Numbered from the stretch's first letter, positions 11,728-23,074 are shown. The stretch: DNA of 64,000 nucleotides from Porodaedalea pini (GCA_002794775.1 NBAY01000036.1:1-64000); one strand, 5' to 3'. The notes: generated by a model from the letters alone, not told the origin. Program-made: numbers and translations.

Positions 11728-13278
11728 ATGTCTACCTCTCAGAATCTGCGAACGTCGCAAACCCCTTCGCTAGCCGTCACACTGCCAGTTGGGAGCACAA
11801 CGAATAAGCGCAAGCGTCTGATTGAAGACGAAGTGACCAGGACTGGAAGGAAGAAGCCGTGTGTTCTTTCCACTGTTTTCCATCGCAGACTTGCATGGCT
11901 TCTTTCTGTATTCTGGCTCACTAACAAGGTCTGCAGCGAGAAGCTGAACAGGTTCGTCTCAATTGGACGTCATTTCGGGCGCACACAGGCCACTTGGTCC
12001 AGCCCTTCATTTGTCTTGACCATCGGGCTTGAGCATGAAGATATTGAGGAGAGCCAGTACAGCGAGGACGGCGATGAAATTAGGGAATGGTCTTCCAAGT
12101 CAGTTTTTTTCTTTTTTTTTTCTTTCCGTCACTAAATGTGCATTTATCATTTTTTACAAGGGAAAAGCGTGCGATCAGTAACTACAAGGCCCTCATGACT
12201 GCCAACCCGTTGCTGAGCAAGGATATTGGTGATGTGGAGGATGACGAGCTCACCAGTATTGCGCATAGCGTAAGTGTTCACATTTTTATCTTTTTAAATG
12301 TTGTCGTCTCACTCTTTAAATTCTAAGCTGCGCCAGGGTCAATGCCTTGCGTGCTCTGATGATACCTCAACCCTCAAGCCCCTTGTGATAACATGGGTAA
12401 AGTACCCTGAGGGCGTGTCTTGCCCCAGCCTCACCCAGAAACATGGGCGCGGCTTCAACAACCCAGCAATCGCGCGCTTGCTGGCACCCGTTGAAGCCTT
12501 CCCTCTTAGTGACGAGTGAGTGCTTCTCTTTCCGCATTGACCATTAAGTAACTCTTACTTCTTTAAGGTACTTTGACAAATTGAGAGATGGTACCGCAAC
12601 CGTGACAGATGATGAGGGTTTTGTACGCCTTATTGATGGGACTGACTTCCGCTTCTTTATGTACGCTAAAGGTATGTATGATCCTCTGGACCCTCTTAAG
12701 GGCTTCTTAAAAGGTGAGCTAGTGGTAAAGGTACGTTTGTTTGTCTTGTTCCAAGAAATCTATAACTGACATTTGTGCTTTAGTCGTTCAAAGCTGTCTT
12801 CCTTAGCCCATCCTCTGTGGATTGGGATGATGAATTGGGCACTTCATCAAATGCAAAGCGCCATGGCAATGCGCAGCTCCACAACATGATGAAAGTCACC
12901 CCTGGTTCTCTCGCATACATTACGGCACAGGTATATATTTATTGTTATTATTTAAATCTAGTAATTAATCTTTCTTTGAAAGACTTACTTCGCCTTGAGC
13001 TCAAAGCGGACCTTCTCTCCCTCATGCACTCCCGATGTCAGTCAGATGTATGAGTCAATCTACACCTTTTTTGAGTCTGACGTGCCGGTCATGAAGGCTT
13101 ATGCCACAGAACTCCTGGATTGGTGGAACCGGTAAGTTGTACGCCATAACCTTGCAGAAATAGTCAGCTAACTTCATTATTTAGTGTTATATTCCCTGGT
13201 GCTGCTCATGAATCAGGCCAACGTGCAAAGGGCTCAGTACGCCGCCTGGAGGCCCGCTTTCGCTTCCTAGCCGCTTAA
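11728..13278 (+). CDS. DUF6698 domain protein, 380 aa
   Basis: Eight exons (11728-11858, 11937-12098, 12161-12269, 12328-12515, 12568-12730, 12784-12930, 12983-13131, 13185-13278) sum to 381 codons including TAA, with consensus splice sites throughout. The protein matches the Agaricomycete DUF6698 family: IGRHFGRT near the N-terminus, CLACSDDTSTLKPLVITWV, KHGRGFNNPAIARLL, FFMYAKGMYDPLDPLKGFLK, SFKAVFLSPSSVDWD, VTPGSLAYITAQTYFALSS and a terminal LLDWWNRVIFPGA. The N-terminus is basic (NKRKRLIEDE, GRKKP). The biochemical function of DUF6698 is unknown. The family is expanded and patchy in mushroom genomes and often lies in repeat-rich DNA, as here. This copy looks intact, unlike everything to its left. 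Confidence 0.85.
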
Positions 13279-13447
13279 TTTTTGTCTTTAAATGCCGCAT
13301 AATTAGTCTGATATTAGTATAGCCGTCTAATTTTATATGTGCTTCTGCACCGCATTTATATCCCATGACAACAATCAAATGACGTGGAAAAAAATGAAAT
13401 GCCAATCTAATTTCACACTTGCGCTCCTTTGCCAAGTCTGAGATCCC
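13279..13447. other. 3' flank of the DUF6698 gene, AT-rich
   Basis: No coding signal. It contains the degenerate start of the tandem repeat that follows (about 13418-13447). Confidence 0.5.
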
Positions 13448-13689
13448 ATTATCATTACATGTAAGCTTTAAGAATAATTATGGCACTTATAATTTCAGCA
13501 TGCCTTGTATTTCTTGTAACTTTGGGCGGCACTTATATTTGCTTGTCCTCTTCGCTAAGCCTGACATACATTATCATTACATGCAAGCTTTAAGAATAAT
13601 TATGGCACTTATAATTTCAGCATGCCTTGTATTTCTTGTAACTTTGGGCGGCACTTATATTCACTTGTCTTCTTTCGCCATTCATTGCG
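13448..13689. repeat. 121-bp tandem duplication, two copies
   Basis: The unit beginning ATTATCATTACATG occurs at 13448 and again at 13569, so the period is 121 bp. About 100 bp in the middle of the two copies are nearly identical, including ATTATGGCACTTATAATTTC and GTAACTTTGGGCGGCACTTA. The last 20-30 bp diverge, and a partial third edge is visible at about 13418-13447. Confidence 0.9.
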
Positions 13690-13744
13690 CTGACTGGTAA
13701 GTACCCACAATCCTTATGATGACATGCAATCTCTACATTTGAGT

Positions 13745-13775
13745 GTCAGTAATCACGTGGATTGTGATTACTGAC
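13745..13775. repeat. Perfect 12-bp inverted repeat (hairpin)
   Basis: GTCAGTAATCAC and its exact reverse complement are separated by a 7-base loop, GTGGATT. It lies in AT-rich intergenic DNA and could be a terminator-like hairpin or the end of a decayed element. Confidence 0.85.
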
Positions 13776-14419
13776 AAGTGCCGACATCTTACTTGAAGTA
13801 TTGTGAGATTTGACAATTATTACGAGCCTTGTAAGAAGCGCCGACCCGTGAAATGGCGTGCAATGTCACCCACAAGGCTTACATATAATTTACATATTTC
13901 ATTTCTTATAATTAAATGTATGCAAATGTAATATTTGTCTCGTTTTCGTGATGAATCAACTCCTTTGAACACCGCACATGATAATGTCACACTAGTGTTA
14001 CCGTAATCTTGCAATGCACTTACGTCATCAGATCGGCTTATGAACCTGTCAAATTTGACCATTGTCTGCATTGTCTGACCTCCGTAAATTGCAAAACTCA
14101 CTCTCCTGCTTCCAAACTTCGATAGTATATAGATTAGATGGTATAAATGCTGTGTGAAATTTTTCACATGTTTCTGTTGAGTGATTCTTTCAGAATAAAA
14201 TTTGTTAGCAAGAGATGCTGCAAGTTTTGATTAAATTTTGACATTTCTGATTTTCTCTGGACTCAACCATTTCACTGATTCTGCTCAAAATTTGCACCCA
14301 TATAGCCAGACACTACATACACATTCAGGTATTTTTTCAGAATTGCATTAAAATTTTTGAGGGAGAAATTGCTAGGTGTTCAAAGGAACAGTGGTGTTTA
14401 AAGGACACGTGAATGTCTG
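13776..14419. other. AT-rich intergenic DNA
   Basis: No gene seen. At 14377-14412 two imperfect copies of GTGTTYAAAGGA occur, similar to the GTGTTTCAAGGA words at the right end of the 804-bp MITE nearby. This may be an old element end. Confidence 0.4.
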
Positions 14420-14531
14420 TATATGTGTTTACCTCGGAATCGGAATTCGGGAATCAGGCTGGGAGGAACGGACGGACGGGCGGACAGATTGGCGTCTATT
14501 CATCCCAGGCCTTTAGATCTTCCGAGTTCTA

Positions 14532-15335
14532 CCGTCATGGACCGGTCCTTGAAACAGCACATTTTATTTCAATTTTTACTCCATTTCTTCACTGATTTTC
14601 TCGAACCAAAAAATATTAAATTAAAGCTATATCACTAAGGTCCATCTGTGCAAAATTTTGAGTGAAAAAAGTCAGGAATAAATGAGTTATGAATTGCACA
14701 CATTTTGACTCTAAATCAACATGTCACCGCTCCTTGAAACACAACTTTCCCACGCTCATCTTCACTCGGAATTTGAGCTATTGCTCTCATATATTATTAT
14801 TTTTATATGTAGAGTATTATAGAATAGTCTAGTATTTACTACTATCAATAATTATTACACATACTATTTTATTAGCATGGGTTATGTGGCAGAAGTGAGC
14901 AAGCTCAAGATGAGCTGCATAAGACATGACGCGGAAAGGGATGTGACATAAATGTGACACTTCAAAAAAGCGCTACACAACTTTCTGAATTTCTACACAA
15001 CTCAATTTCTATCCATTTGACTTGAAAATTTGCAGACACATTCAATATATTTCTTAAAAAATGCATTCTTTTTTTGTTCCAGCTGAAATGCATGTTTTAT
15101 GAATGAATAGAGCCAACAACATTCTGAACCACTCAATTCTAGTACCTTCTCACACCCATTTTACCCATAACTTTCTCAAATTCAACGCATTTTTCATGGG
15201 TTTTTTTTCTAAATAGCATAATTAAATGAGTAGGCTGTTTTTATGCATTAATTTGAGCTGAGGGATATGTTGTTGAGCCAAAATAAATGGGGTGTTTCAA
15301 GGAGTGGGGGTGTTTCAAGGACCGGTCCATGACGG
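14532..15335. mobile_element. 804-bp non-autonomous TIR element (MITE), TA target site
   Basis: The element starts CCGTCATGGACCGGTCC and ends with the exact reverse complement; the terminal inverted repeats are 25 bp and perfect. TA dinucleotides flank it (14530-14531 and 15336-15337). The paralogous segment at about 18566 shows the empty site GTTCTAATTGG with a single TA, which proves insertion and a TA target duplication. No transposase frame is present inside. TA duplication points to the Tc1/mariner superfamily. The right end has a tandem pair of GTGTTTCAAGGA words, and the reverse complement recurs internally at about 14730. Confidence 0.9.
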
Positions 15336-15466
15336 TAATTGGCGCATTCCAGAACGACTCCGAGTGATTGGTCCACGCCAGCAGCCGGGTCCATCTCTCG
15401 GATAACAGTTGCAATACTAGTCCTATGTGGTCCTCCGAAAGAGATCGCAACCTTGGATCTGTGTGC

Positions 15467-15475
15467 AGTACTAGT
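15467..15475. repeat. AGTACTAGT motif (one of about nine in the window)
   Basis: Exact copies also occur at 15669, 15754, 21995, 23120 (overlapping double), 37208, 37821 and 54493. At 15467 and 15669 the paralogous segment (18.5-19.5 kb) has a plain AGT instead, so each is a 6-bp gain that leaves AGT-ACT-AGT. Confidence 0.8.
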
Positions 15476-16275
15476 GGGGCGTTGCATTCTATGACCCAAA
15501 CCCAAAGCTTTCTGGAGGTAGGACTCGTACTCGGAATCTGAGACCGTCTTTGCATTTTAAGTTTCAGCCTGAGACCGGTGAAAATCCTGTCAGGCTTGCG
15601 GCACAGTCGGTAGTCGGGATCTACGCGGCGTCGGAATAGAATTCGAAGGAAAACGAGCGCAGGCGATGAGTACTAGTGGAGATTGACGTGGTGTCCGAAT
15701 GTAACAGTGTTTATTTGTCCGGATAGGGGTTACAAAGGCGTTGGAGACCGAGGAGTACTAGTGCAGGGTGACGAAATGAGGAACGGAGCTATGTATAACG
15801 ATGTAGCTCATCGCGTTCTTGATTCATGTGTCCCAAAATACGAATATGAGGCAGCGTGTACACGCAGGTGATACGCAGGCTGCACTGATGATCCGAGGAA
15901 TATACGAGCTGACGTTTTGCAGGCCCTCCTTCTGAGGCACATTAAACTAGGCCTTGAGGAGCAATAAGATAAGTGTGCGCTCGCGGTTAGAGAGGCTAAG
16001 AAAGCCTGCCCTCGAAGTGTGTAGTACACCACACCCTACATTGTATATTGGCGTGAGTGAGTTCCAGGATGGCTCTATATTTTTTTGTGGAGTGTCCTGT
16101 GACGGGTGTAGAATGAACAGAAGGAGAAGAGGAAGTAGGATCAAAAGACTAGTATAAGTCACCCTCTGATTCACATGGGATCCGACTCATAATGTGCTTA
16201 CGTCATTGACGCTCCAAGCGCGGCACTGGCATGCATTATTCTAGCGCGCGATCGTGGGTGGAAATCGAGTTTACA

Positions 16276-16566
16276 TCAATATTACAGCAAATTTCATAAT
16301 TATTTGCACACGCGCCGTCACACAGTTTTTATCACTTCAAGAGCCTCCAAATACAAAATACATTGTATCTCACTCAATTCTTCATGAAAACTCTTCAAAA
16401 AAGTTGCTAAATTCATTATTGTGTTTCTATTTTTATATTATGACTTAGGGAAGTGAGAAAAAGCCGCTTGAAAATCAGAAAGGGTTATTTCAAATCCATG
16501 GCCAATAACTTGCCAGGAACATGTTCAAAAACTCTGAAAAAATCACATCTGGTATTAAATATACTA
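16276..16566. other. AT-rich intergenic DNA
   Basis: No coding exon, repeat boundary or RNA gene seen. Confidence 0.5.
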
Positions 16567-16820
16567 CAGGTGGATTTTATAAGTTACGGGACACCCTGAA
16601 AAGGAAACTCTTTCTTGACCACAAAAATCCTTTGCTTTGACTTCATAGAAAATTCAAGGACTGTGAGAAGATAAGATTCATCATCTTTGTACAAGAAAAT
16701 ATCTGTGTTCTGTGTTTATGCAAGGTGGATGGTAGGTAGAGATGACGTGTGTGGGTTTGCTCAGGCAGATGTGAACCAGCTTCCATGTTTGGGTGTCCCG
16801 TAACTTTAAAAATCCACCTG
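16567..16820. mobile_element. 254-bp MITE with 32-bp TIRs, TA target site
   Basis: The left end is CAGGTGGATTTTATAAG then TTACGGGACACCC. The right end is its reverse complement with only a few mismatches over about 32 bp. TA flanks both sides (16565-16566, 16821-16822). There is no coding capacity. The first seven terminal bases, CAGGTGG, are shared with the 677-bp element at 61424, so the two probably use the same or related Tc1/mariner transposases. Confidence 0.85.
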
Positions 16821-18464
16821 TATAACACATCCATGTAATATTTCAGGGCTCATCTCTCTGTTGTTCTAGCTACAGAAGGGGAAAAGCACCTAATTTTGCC
16901 CTGAAAAGATACTCTAATGAGCCATGCCCTCAGGTCTCTGTTTCCCTCACCACCAACTCATTTTATTTCTGATTGCAATTATTATTCACAGGGAAAGTCT
17001 GGTAAAACCACACCTGGACTTAAATTTGTATATGTTTATGTTTACACAGTATGTATATATACACGAGTCTGCTAGCGTATTAGCCTATGCCTATTTTGAA
17101 TCAAATCAAATAGACCATGGTTACAGATACCAGATACCATTTCAGAAATACGGTTTCTTATACGTACCGTACCTTGAATTATCTCAGAATCAGATAGCTT
17201 GGAGCGCGTGAGGTTTCTTTGCGGGTGGGACGCGGCGTTTGTATATCGAAGTGGAGCTCGAGAGTGGAGTGAGTGCGTAGTGTAGACGAAGAGGCGCTCT
17301 GTCTGTGGAAAACTCTAGGAGGCTGCGTCAGAGTTGGGGGCTGCGTCAGCGGGAACAAGGAGTGGGAGGAGGGGACGGAAAGAATAGGCCATTACATTCA
17401 TGCAGTCAGCACGCAAGAGTTGCCGTTGCGAAAGCCCCGGTCCCGGTCCAAACTAAGTTCTACTCGAAATAAACACGCAGGGAGAACTGAGAGTTAAGAT
17501 TGCGAGCTGAGATTGAGGCGTGAAATTGGTGTTTGCAATCTACATACAGCGTAGAAGGCGTGCACACTGTATGAAGCCCGGGCGTTCGCCTGTTGGTTGG
17601 TCGCATCGGGCTCGAACAATCGAGGGTCGAAGACTTTTTCAATAGATCAAGTTTGAGGGATCCGTTCTTCCGCTTGAGAGAGGCTGCCGCTTTATTGAGT
17701 CTTGGGTCTTGATATCTCCCGGGCCAGTGTTATTTACATCCCGGCGAGCGAATCACTTAAAAAAAAAAACTATTTAAAAATGCGCGGACCGTGGCCTTCC
17801 TTCGATACGAACGACCGCGAGAACACGCACCTTCTAATACCGGTTCTCAATGTGCCTGGGCGGCGGCGACAAGGTGGAGGCCGAGAGAGCAGGAGAGGGC
17901 GGACTCAGAAGCACGAGATGGGGGGAGACGAGGAATAAAATAAAATAACTCTCTGCGAATGCCCCCGACGCTGAACGCGCGCGTATCCTGTCGATACTAC
18001 AGTTCCAAAGAGCCTATACGTAGCTCGTAGCTCAAAAACAAGACGACCGAGGAGGGCAGGACCCTTACCTGCGACGCAGTGCCCCAGCTTCGATGAGTAC
18101 GAGCCAGTGACAGACGAACGGCGCCCTTCCTGCTGTCTGCTGTCTGCTGTCAATTCCGTATCCACGCATGTCTCCGCGACCAACCAACCGATAAGGGGAT
18201 AAGGACGAAGATTCGCGGCCAGATTCAGTGCCTGCCAAATGTCTCGAAGAAATCGAGGACATGAAGATGAAGGATGCACAGATCAGGGTGTGGCTCTTGA
18301 GGAGTGAGGAGGGGAACTATATTGGCCTTGGTCTTGAGGAACCCAAAGTGAGACGAAGGGGAGCCCAGAGTCGACGCAGTGAGACGAGGACGAGATCACC
18401 TAGGTAAGCAGTTAAAAAAAATCCACTCTGATTGTGTCCGCACGCACTCACAATCTTCGTATAT
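16821..18464. other. Intergenic, no supported gene
   Basis: Several short frames occur but none shows a family match, good splice partners or biased codon use. A short trinucleotide-like run (CTGTCTGCTGTCTGCTGTC) lies at about 18130. GC content rises after about 17200, so an unrecognised gene or promoter cannot be excluded. Confidence 0.4.
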
Positions 18465-19474
18465 ATATATGTGTTTGGCTCGGAATCGGAATTCGGGAAT
18501 CAGGCGTCGGCGTCGGAGTTGGGAGGAACGGACGAACGCTTTTTTTCCCTCCAGATCTTCCGAGTTCTAATTGGCGCATTCCAGAACGACTCCGAGTGAT
18601 TGGTCTACGCCAACAGCCGGGTCCATCTCTCGGATAACAGTTGAAATGCTAGTCCTATGTATAATGTAGTCCTTCGAAAGAGATCGCAACCTTGGATCTG
18701 TGTGCAGTGGGGCGAGTCGTACTCGAATCTGAGACCGTCTTCTTTAAGTTCCAGCCTGAGACCGGCGAAAATCCTGTCGGGCTTGCGGCACAGTCGGTAG
18801 TCGGGATCTGCGCGGCGTCGGAATAGAATTCGAAGGAAACCGAGCGCAGGCGATGAGTGGGGATTAATATTGACGTGGTGTCCGAGTGTGACAGTGTTTA
18901 TTTGTCCGGATAGGGGTTACGACGGTGGAGGAGCACTAGTGCAGGGTGAAGAAATGAGGAACGGAGCTATGTATAACGATGTAGCCCATCGTGTCTCGCA
19001 AAATACGAATCTATAATATGAATAAGAGGGCAGCGTGTACACGCAGGTGATACGCAGGCTGCACTGAAGATCCGAGAAATATACGAGCGGAGGTTTTGCA
19101 TACCCTGCTTCTGAGGCACATTAAGCTTGGCCTTGAGGAGCAATAGAGATAAGTGCTGGTGCTGTGCAGGCGGCATCTGCGCGAGCGGTTAGAGAGGCTC
19201 GAAGTGTGCAGTACAGAACACCCTGCTATTAGTTCCAAGATGGCTCTATATTTTCTGTGGAGTAAAGTATAGAATGAATGGAAAAGGAAGGTCAGAAGAC
19301 GAGGATGAGTCACCCTCTGATTCACACTCAGCAACTCCGTCCACCACGACGTCGGCGACGCTGTCGGGATCCGGCTCACAGTGTGCTTACGCCATCGGCG
19401 CCATCGGCGTGGCATGCATTACTCTAGCAATTTCCGGCGCGATCTTGACTTGGAAATCGAGTTTACTGTCCTAG
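18465..19474. repeat. Segmental duplication, copy 2 (uninterrupted)
   Basis: This is the shorter, cleaner partner of 14420-16275. It carries the empty target site of the 804-bp MITE at about 18566 and plain AGT at the two places where copy 1 has AGTACTAGT. It is therefore the better proxy for the ancestral sequence. Confidence 0.8.
19274..19474 (+). CDS. Possible last exon with a membrane segment (66 aa frame)
   Basis: The frame encodes an acidic start (SEDEDESPSD), a Ser/Thr-rich linker, then a hydrophobic stretch (AYAIGAIGVACITLAISGAI) and a short basic end, WKSSLLS. This is the layout of a single-pass or tail-anchored membrane protein end. Upstream exons are not identifiable, and the duplicate at 16100-16275 has lost this frame. 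It may be a gene remnant. Confidence 0.2.
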   Translation: MNGKGRSEDEDESPSDSHSATPSTTTSATLSGSGSQCAYAIGAIGVACITLAISGAILTWKSSLLS

Positions 19475-19689
19475 ACATCTCTTCTCGAAATCAACTAATT
19501 TGGAAAGGAATTTACTCGAAGCCTTTTCTGATTCTTTTTCTCTTCACCCCCTGCAGAATATTAATATATATATCACTTGCCGAAGGCATACTGTACACAC
19601 CTCTCTCTTTCCTCCCTGCGTCCTAGGCCTGTCGTTTCTCACCCTCATCGACAGCCCACCGGCACATCGACGACGCGCCAGATGCATCA

Positions 19690-21179
19690 ATGCCGTCCAA
19701 GTATGCACAAGACCGCAGAGACCGCGATCGTTCCAACAACCATGATGTCCCACTCCAGCCATACGTCCTCACCGCGGCGGAGATTCCGTACAAGGTCAAC
19801 CACGCCGTCCCGCCCCGCCCGACGTACCAGCAACATCCGAAAGGCTCCAGCTCCTCGACGACGGCCGCCTCGAACTCGAACTCGAACTTCCGTGCGTCTC
19901 CACTTCCATTCATTTCTCGATGCTTTGGTCTCGAGCTGACGTGTAGGTGGATCGTACCCGCTGTATCGTCAACGTCTTGTCGCTGCAGCACTCGGCACCA
20001 CCGATGATCCACACTCTAGTAACGACAGCAGCAGCGCGCCATCGTCGAATACCACCGCCGTCTCTTCTGCGACGAGCAGCAGCAGTCCGATCACCTCAAA
20101 GGGCAAAGCCAAAAGCATCGGCCCCGTCCCTGTCCCCGTCCCCGCCGTGCCCCAACCTGCTCCAGCATCCTTGTGCATACCCATACCTCCCTCCGAGCCG
20201 GCAGGATTCGATCGCTCCACCTCCTATTATGAGTTCCTGATGGTGCACAACGCGGGTGCGCTCCCTGCGCCGGGGCCGTCGTACTTCGAGCGGCGACGCG
20301 CTTTGTGGACGGCCTCACCGCCGATCCCACCCGCGCCTGCGTCACCGTCGCCGTCGCGCATCAAGCTCGAAGCGCTGCTCGGCCACCCGGGTGCGGTCGA
20401 GAGCGAAGAGGTATGGCGCGTGGGGCTCAAAAACGTCTGGAAGGGCCTCCTCGGCGGGAACCAGCTGCGCCACCGCCTCCCGCTGGATATTGTCGTGAGT
20501 CTCTGATTCTATTTGTCTTGTGAATGTTCGGGAGATGGATGGGGAACTGATCACGATCTATGGACACGGCTAGTTGAAAATATTGCAAGCTGGGTGGTTG
20601 CGCGACGGTACCTGGCCTGAGGGAATGGTCGCACCTGCATGGGACCAGCCCATGCAAACACCACCACCCGCTCCTCCTCCTGACCCCTCCCATTCTCAGT
20701 CCCAGTCCCAGTCCCAATCACAGCACACGCAGCAACAACACGAGCGCGACCGTCAACGACGCGTACACGAGCAAGAAGCCTACGCTTCCGCGCTGCACGC
20801 CCGCGCGTCTGCGGAGCAAGGGAGCGGGGCCGCGCAGATCATGCACATGCAGGCGTACGCGATGATGGGGATGGGCCTCGGCGGTGGGATCCCGCTGGGG
20901 TATAGCCCGAGCTCGGGTGACGCGCCTGAGCAGGGATATTATACTATACCGTATGCGTATGCGGAACCGACGCCGCCTGGAAGCGATGATGCTCCGGCGG
21001 AGGGGGATCGAGTGAGAGAAGGCGAGGAGGGACCGCCGCCGACGCCGGCGTATGCGGTGCAAGATCTGCAGTCGGAGATGGATACGGAGGACGAGGTAGA
21101 GGAAGAGGATCGCGTAGAGAATGACGGGCGGATGGAGGGCGTCGTGCAGACTGGCGATGGGCGGCACGAGGGCGGGTAG
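19690..21179 (+). CDS. Hypothetical basidiomycete protein, 451 aa
   Basis: Three exons (19690-19891, 19947-20494, 20574-21179) sum to 452 codons with GT-AG introns. The N-terminal third is Ser/Thr/Pro-rich and low complexity, including a poly-Ser stretch and a VPVPVP run. The centre has the only dense, conserved-looking block: GALPAPGPSYFERRRALW, then IKLEALLGHPGAVESEEVWR, LKNVWKGLLGG and IVVKILQAGWLRDGTWPEG. The second intron falls between IVV and KILQ. The C-terminal part has a repeated Ser-Gln run (SQSQSQSQ), Met/Gly-rich sequence and an acidic tail with EDEVEEED. I recognise the central block as shared among Agaricomycetes but know no function. The composition suggests a nuclear or scaffold role, which is only a guess. 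Confidence 0.75.
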
Positions 21180-23074
21180 CCGATGCGCAATGTGCTCGCT
21201 ATTACCTGACCTGTCTCTGGCAAACTCGCGTTGGCTCAAAGACGAGTATCGCGTTTTTAGCTCGATATTCTCGTCTCGTCTCGTCTCGTCTCCTCTTTCG
21301 TCCTTCGTCTCCTCATTACTACTTTTCCTCTTTCTTGGCCTATTCTCTGTATCATCTTTGTTTTCATGTTCTGCTATCCTTCGTCTTCTTCTCGTCCTCA
21401 TCTCTTCCCTTGTTGTCTGTGGTATTTCTCTCTATTTTACCAGGGTAGACCCGTGCCGGAATGTCTATGCTTACTCCCTCCCTCCCCTTGTTCTGTCTTA
21501 CCCCAGGCTCTTTCATCTCCGTCTCCGTCTCCTTCATATCACATTTTATATGATTCACGCAACTCGTATACAGTACTGCCGCCGGCTCGACTCTGACCTG
21601 CGCGCGTACACGGTTGCGCAGGCAGGCCGACGGCCACCTCAAGTGTGATGCCTCCCCTCCCCACTCATATCACTCTCTCCTTTCCTTTCTTATCCTCTCT
21701 TTACGTCTTTGCATCTCCATCTCTTTTTTTTTTTCCTTTTTCGTTTGCATCTGCATTTCCCTTATGTATCCTAGCATCTCCCTGTTCCCTTATTTTCTGA
21801 TTTCTTTCTTTCCGATTCCTGTTTTCGTGCGTAAGTTTTTAGTCAGTAGGGCTCCCCTGTCCGCGTCCACGTCCGCAATACACATATGTTCCATTTTCAA
21901 TCTATTTTTCCGTTACATACTTCGTTTCTCGGGCTCTGCATTACGATACGCGTCGGGAAATGTTGGGAGTGTTTTCATATGTATATATACGGGCAGTACT
22001 AGTATCAATATGTTCAGCCTAAGTTCCATTCTTTTTTTACCGCCGCTCGAGCAGAATGAAGCGAAGAAACTTAGAAGCGAAGGCCTGATTCAAGCTGCTA
22101 GAAAGAGTAAGGAGGACGAAGGATGGAGGAAGGAGTTGGGAGACGGACACCCTATAAGCTCAAACTCAGTCGAAGTGAGGCGAAGTGGCATGAATTGTAT
22201 TCACTGCGTGAAGCTTGGTGGAGATGGGATGAGAGCCCCTTAAGCTTCTTCGCGCGTCCTGTGGTCCCACCCATCTGCATGTGCCCAACAACAAAAGGCA
22301 AAGATTGAAAGAAGACGCAGCACACGATGCCTTGCCTTTCGCCTTTCCCTTGCATGGTATCTATAAATCCGAAAACTCTGAAGCAAGGTGAGGTCCGAAG
22401 CAACCCGTGTTCAGCTCTCGGAGCATACGTGTCCACCCTCCACACACACCTTCCGCCTGTCGCTTCTAAGAACTCTTTCTACCCAGATAGATAGTGCTTG
22501 ATTTAGAGTTCCTCCCCCGTTTGCTCCCTTTCTGCTCAGCTGCAGATGGAATGGATTGAGATCGGCTTGCGGGTGGGCTGCCGCTGCGCTGTGATAGTGA
22601 TCGTGATCGTTCTGGTGTACGATGTTACGGAGCGGGGGTCCGATCGTAACTTAGGTGCAGGGAGAAGCACGAAGTAGTCTGAGCCCGGGGAACGCAGACG
22701 GGTGCCATCGGACGCCGGAATGCAGAAGACATATCGTTTGGCTCGGAGCCATAACCATAAAACGCATTGAGACGCACTAAGAAGTGCGAGTAGAATACAG
22801 AGGGGGAAGACGCATGCGCTGAAAAGAGATTATATTGTGCGGATCGAGAGGGAACGGGAGTCGGATGGATGAATTCAAGAGTAAAGATAGCGAGAGGGTG
22901 CCTGCTGATCTCCGCGACTCCAAACCAGAGCTTCGCATCCGCGGCACGGCGGCGCGGAAGCTGATCGTGTCTGCGAGTTCAAAGAGGGCCCGATCGCGTG
23001 ATGAGGATGAGGTGAGGGCACTGGAGTACTGAGTGCTGCGAAGAAAGAAGGGAGGGAGGGTTCGTAATGCTCGT
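21180..23074. other. Long 3' region, pyrimidine-rich, no supported gene
   Basis: The 21180-21800 part is strongly CT-rich, with a (TCGTC)n microsatellite at about 21268-21292; the complementary open frames are a result of this composition. The part 22050-23070 holds no exon I can support. AGTACTAGT occurs at 21995. Confidence 0.5.

Larger units (their letters stand above)
14420..16275. repeat. Segmental duplication, copy 1 (interrupted)
   Basis: This matches 18465-19474 over most of its length, from CTCGGAATCGGAATTCGGGA to GGCATGCATTA and GAAATCGAGTTTAC. The match is broken by the 804-bp element at 14532-15335, by a gain of about 40 bp after 15475, and by several 6-bp gains. Near its right end copy 1 has lost the Ser/Thr-rich and membrane-segment frame that copy 2 keeps. 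Both copies share a + strand frame with DPRNIRA-VL--LLLRHIKLGL, so an old gene may underlie them, but I cannot join exons. Confidence 0.8.

Noticed and set aside
20718..21401. 227-codon - strand frame opposite the hypothetical gene
   Set aside because: It is the mirror of a GC-rich, repetitive + strand exon and a pyrimidine-rich 3' region; highly Arg/Ser biased with no family words.
21614..22243. 209-codon + strand frame
   Set aside because: Hydrophobic Phe/Leu/Ser content follows directly from CT-rich DNA; no splice partners or homology pattern.
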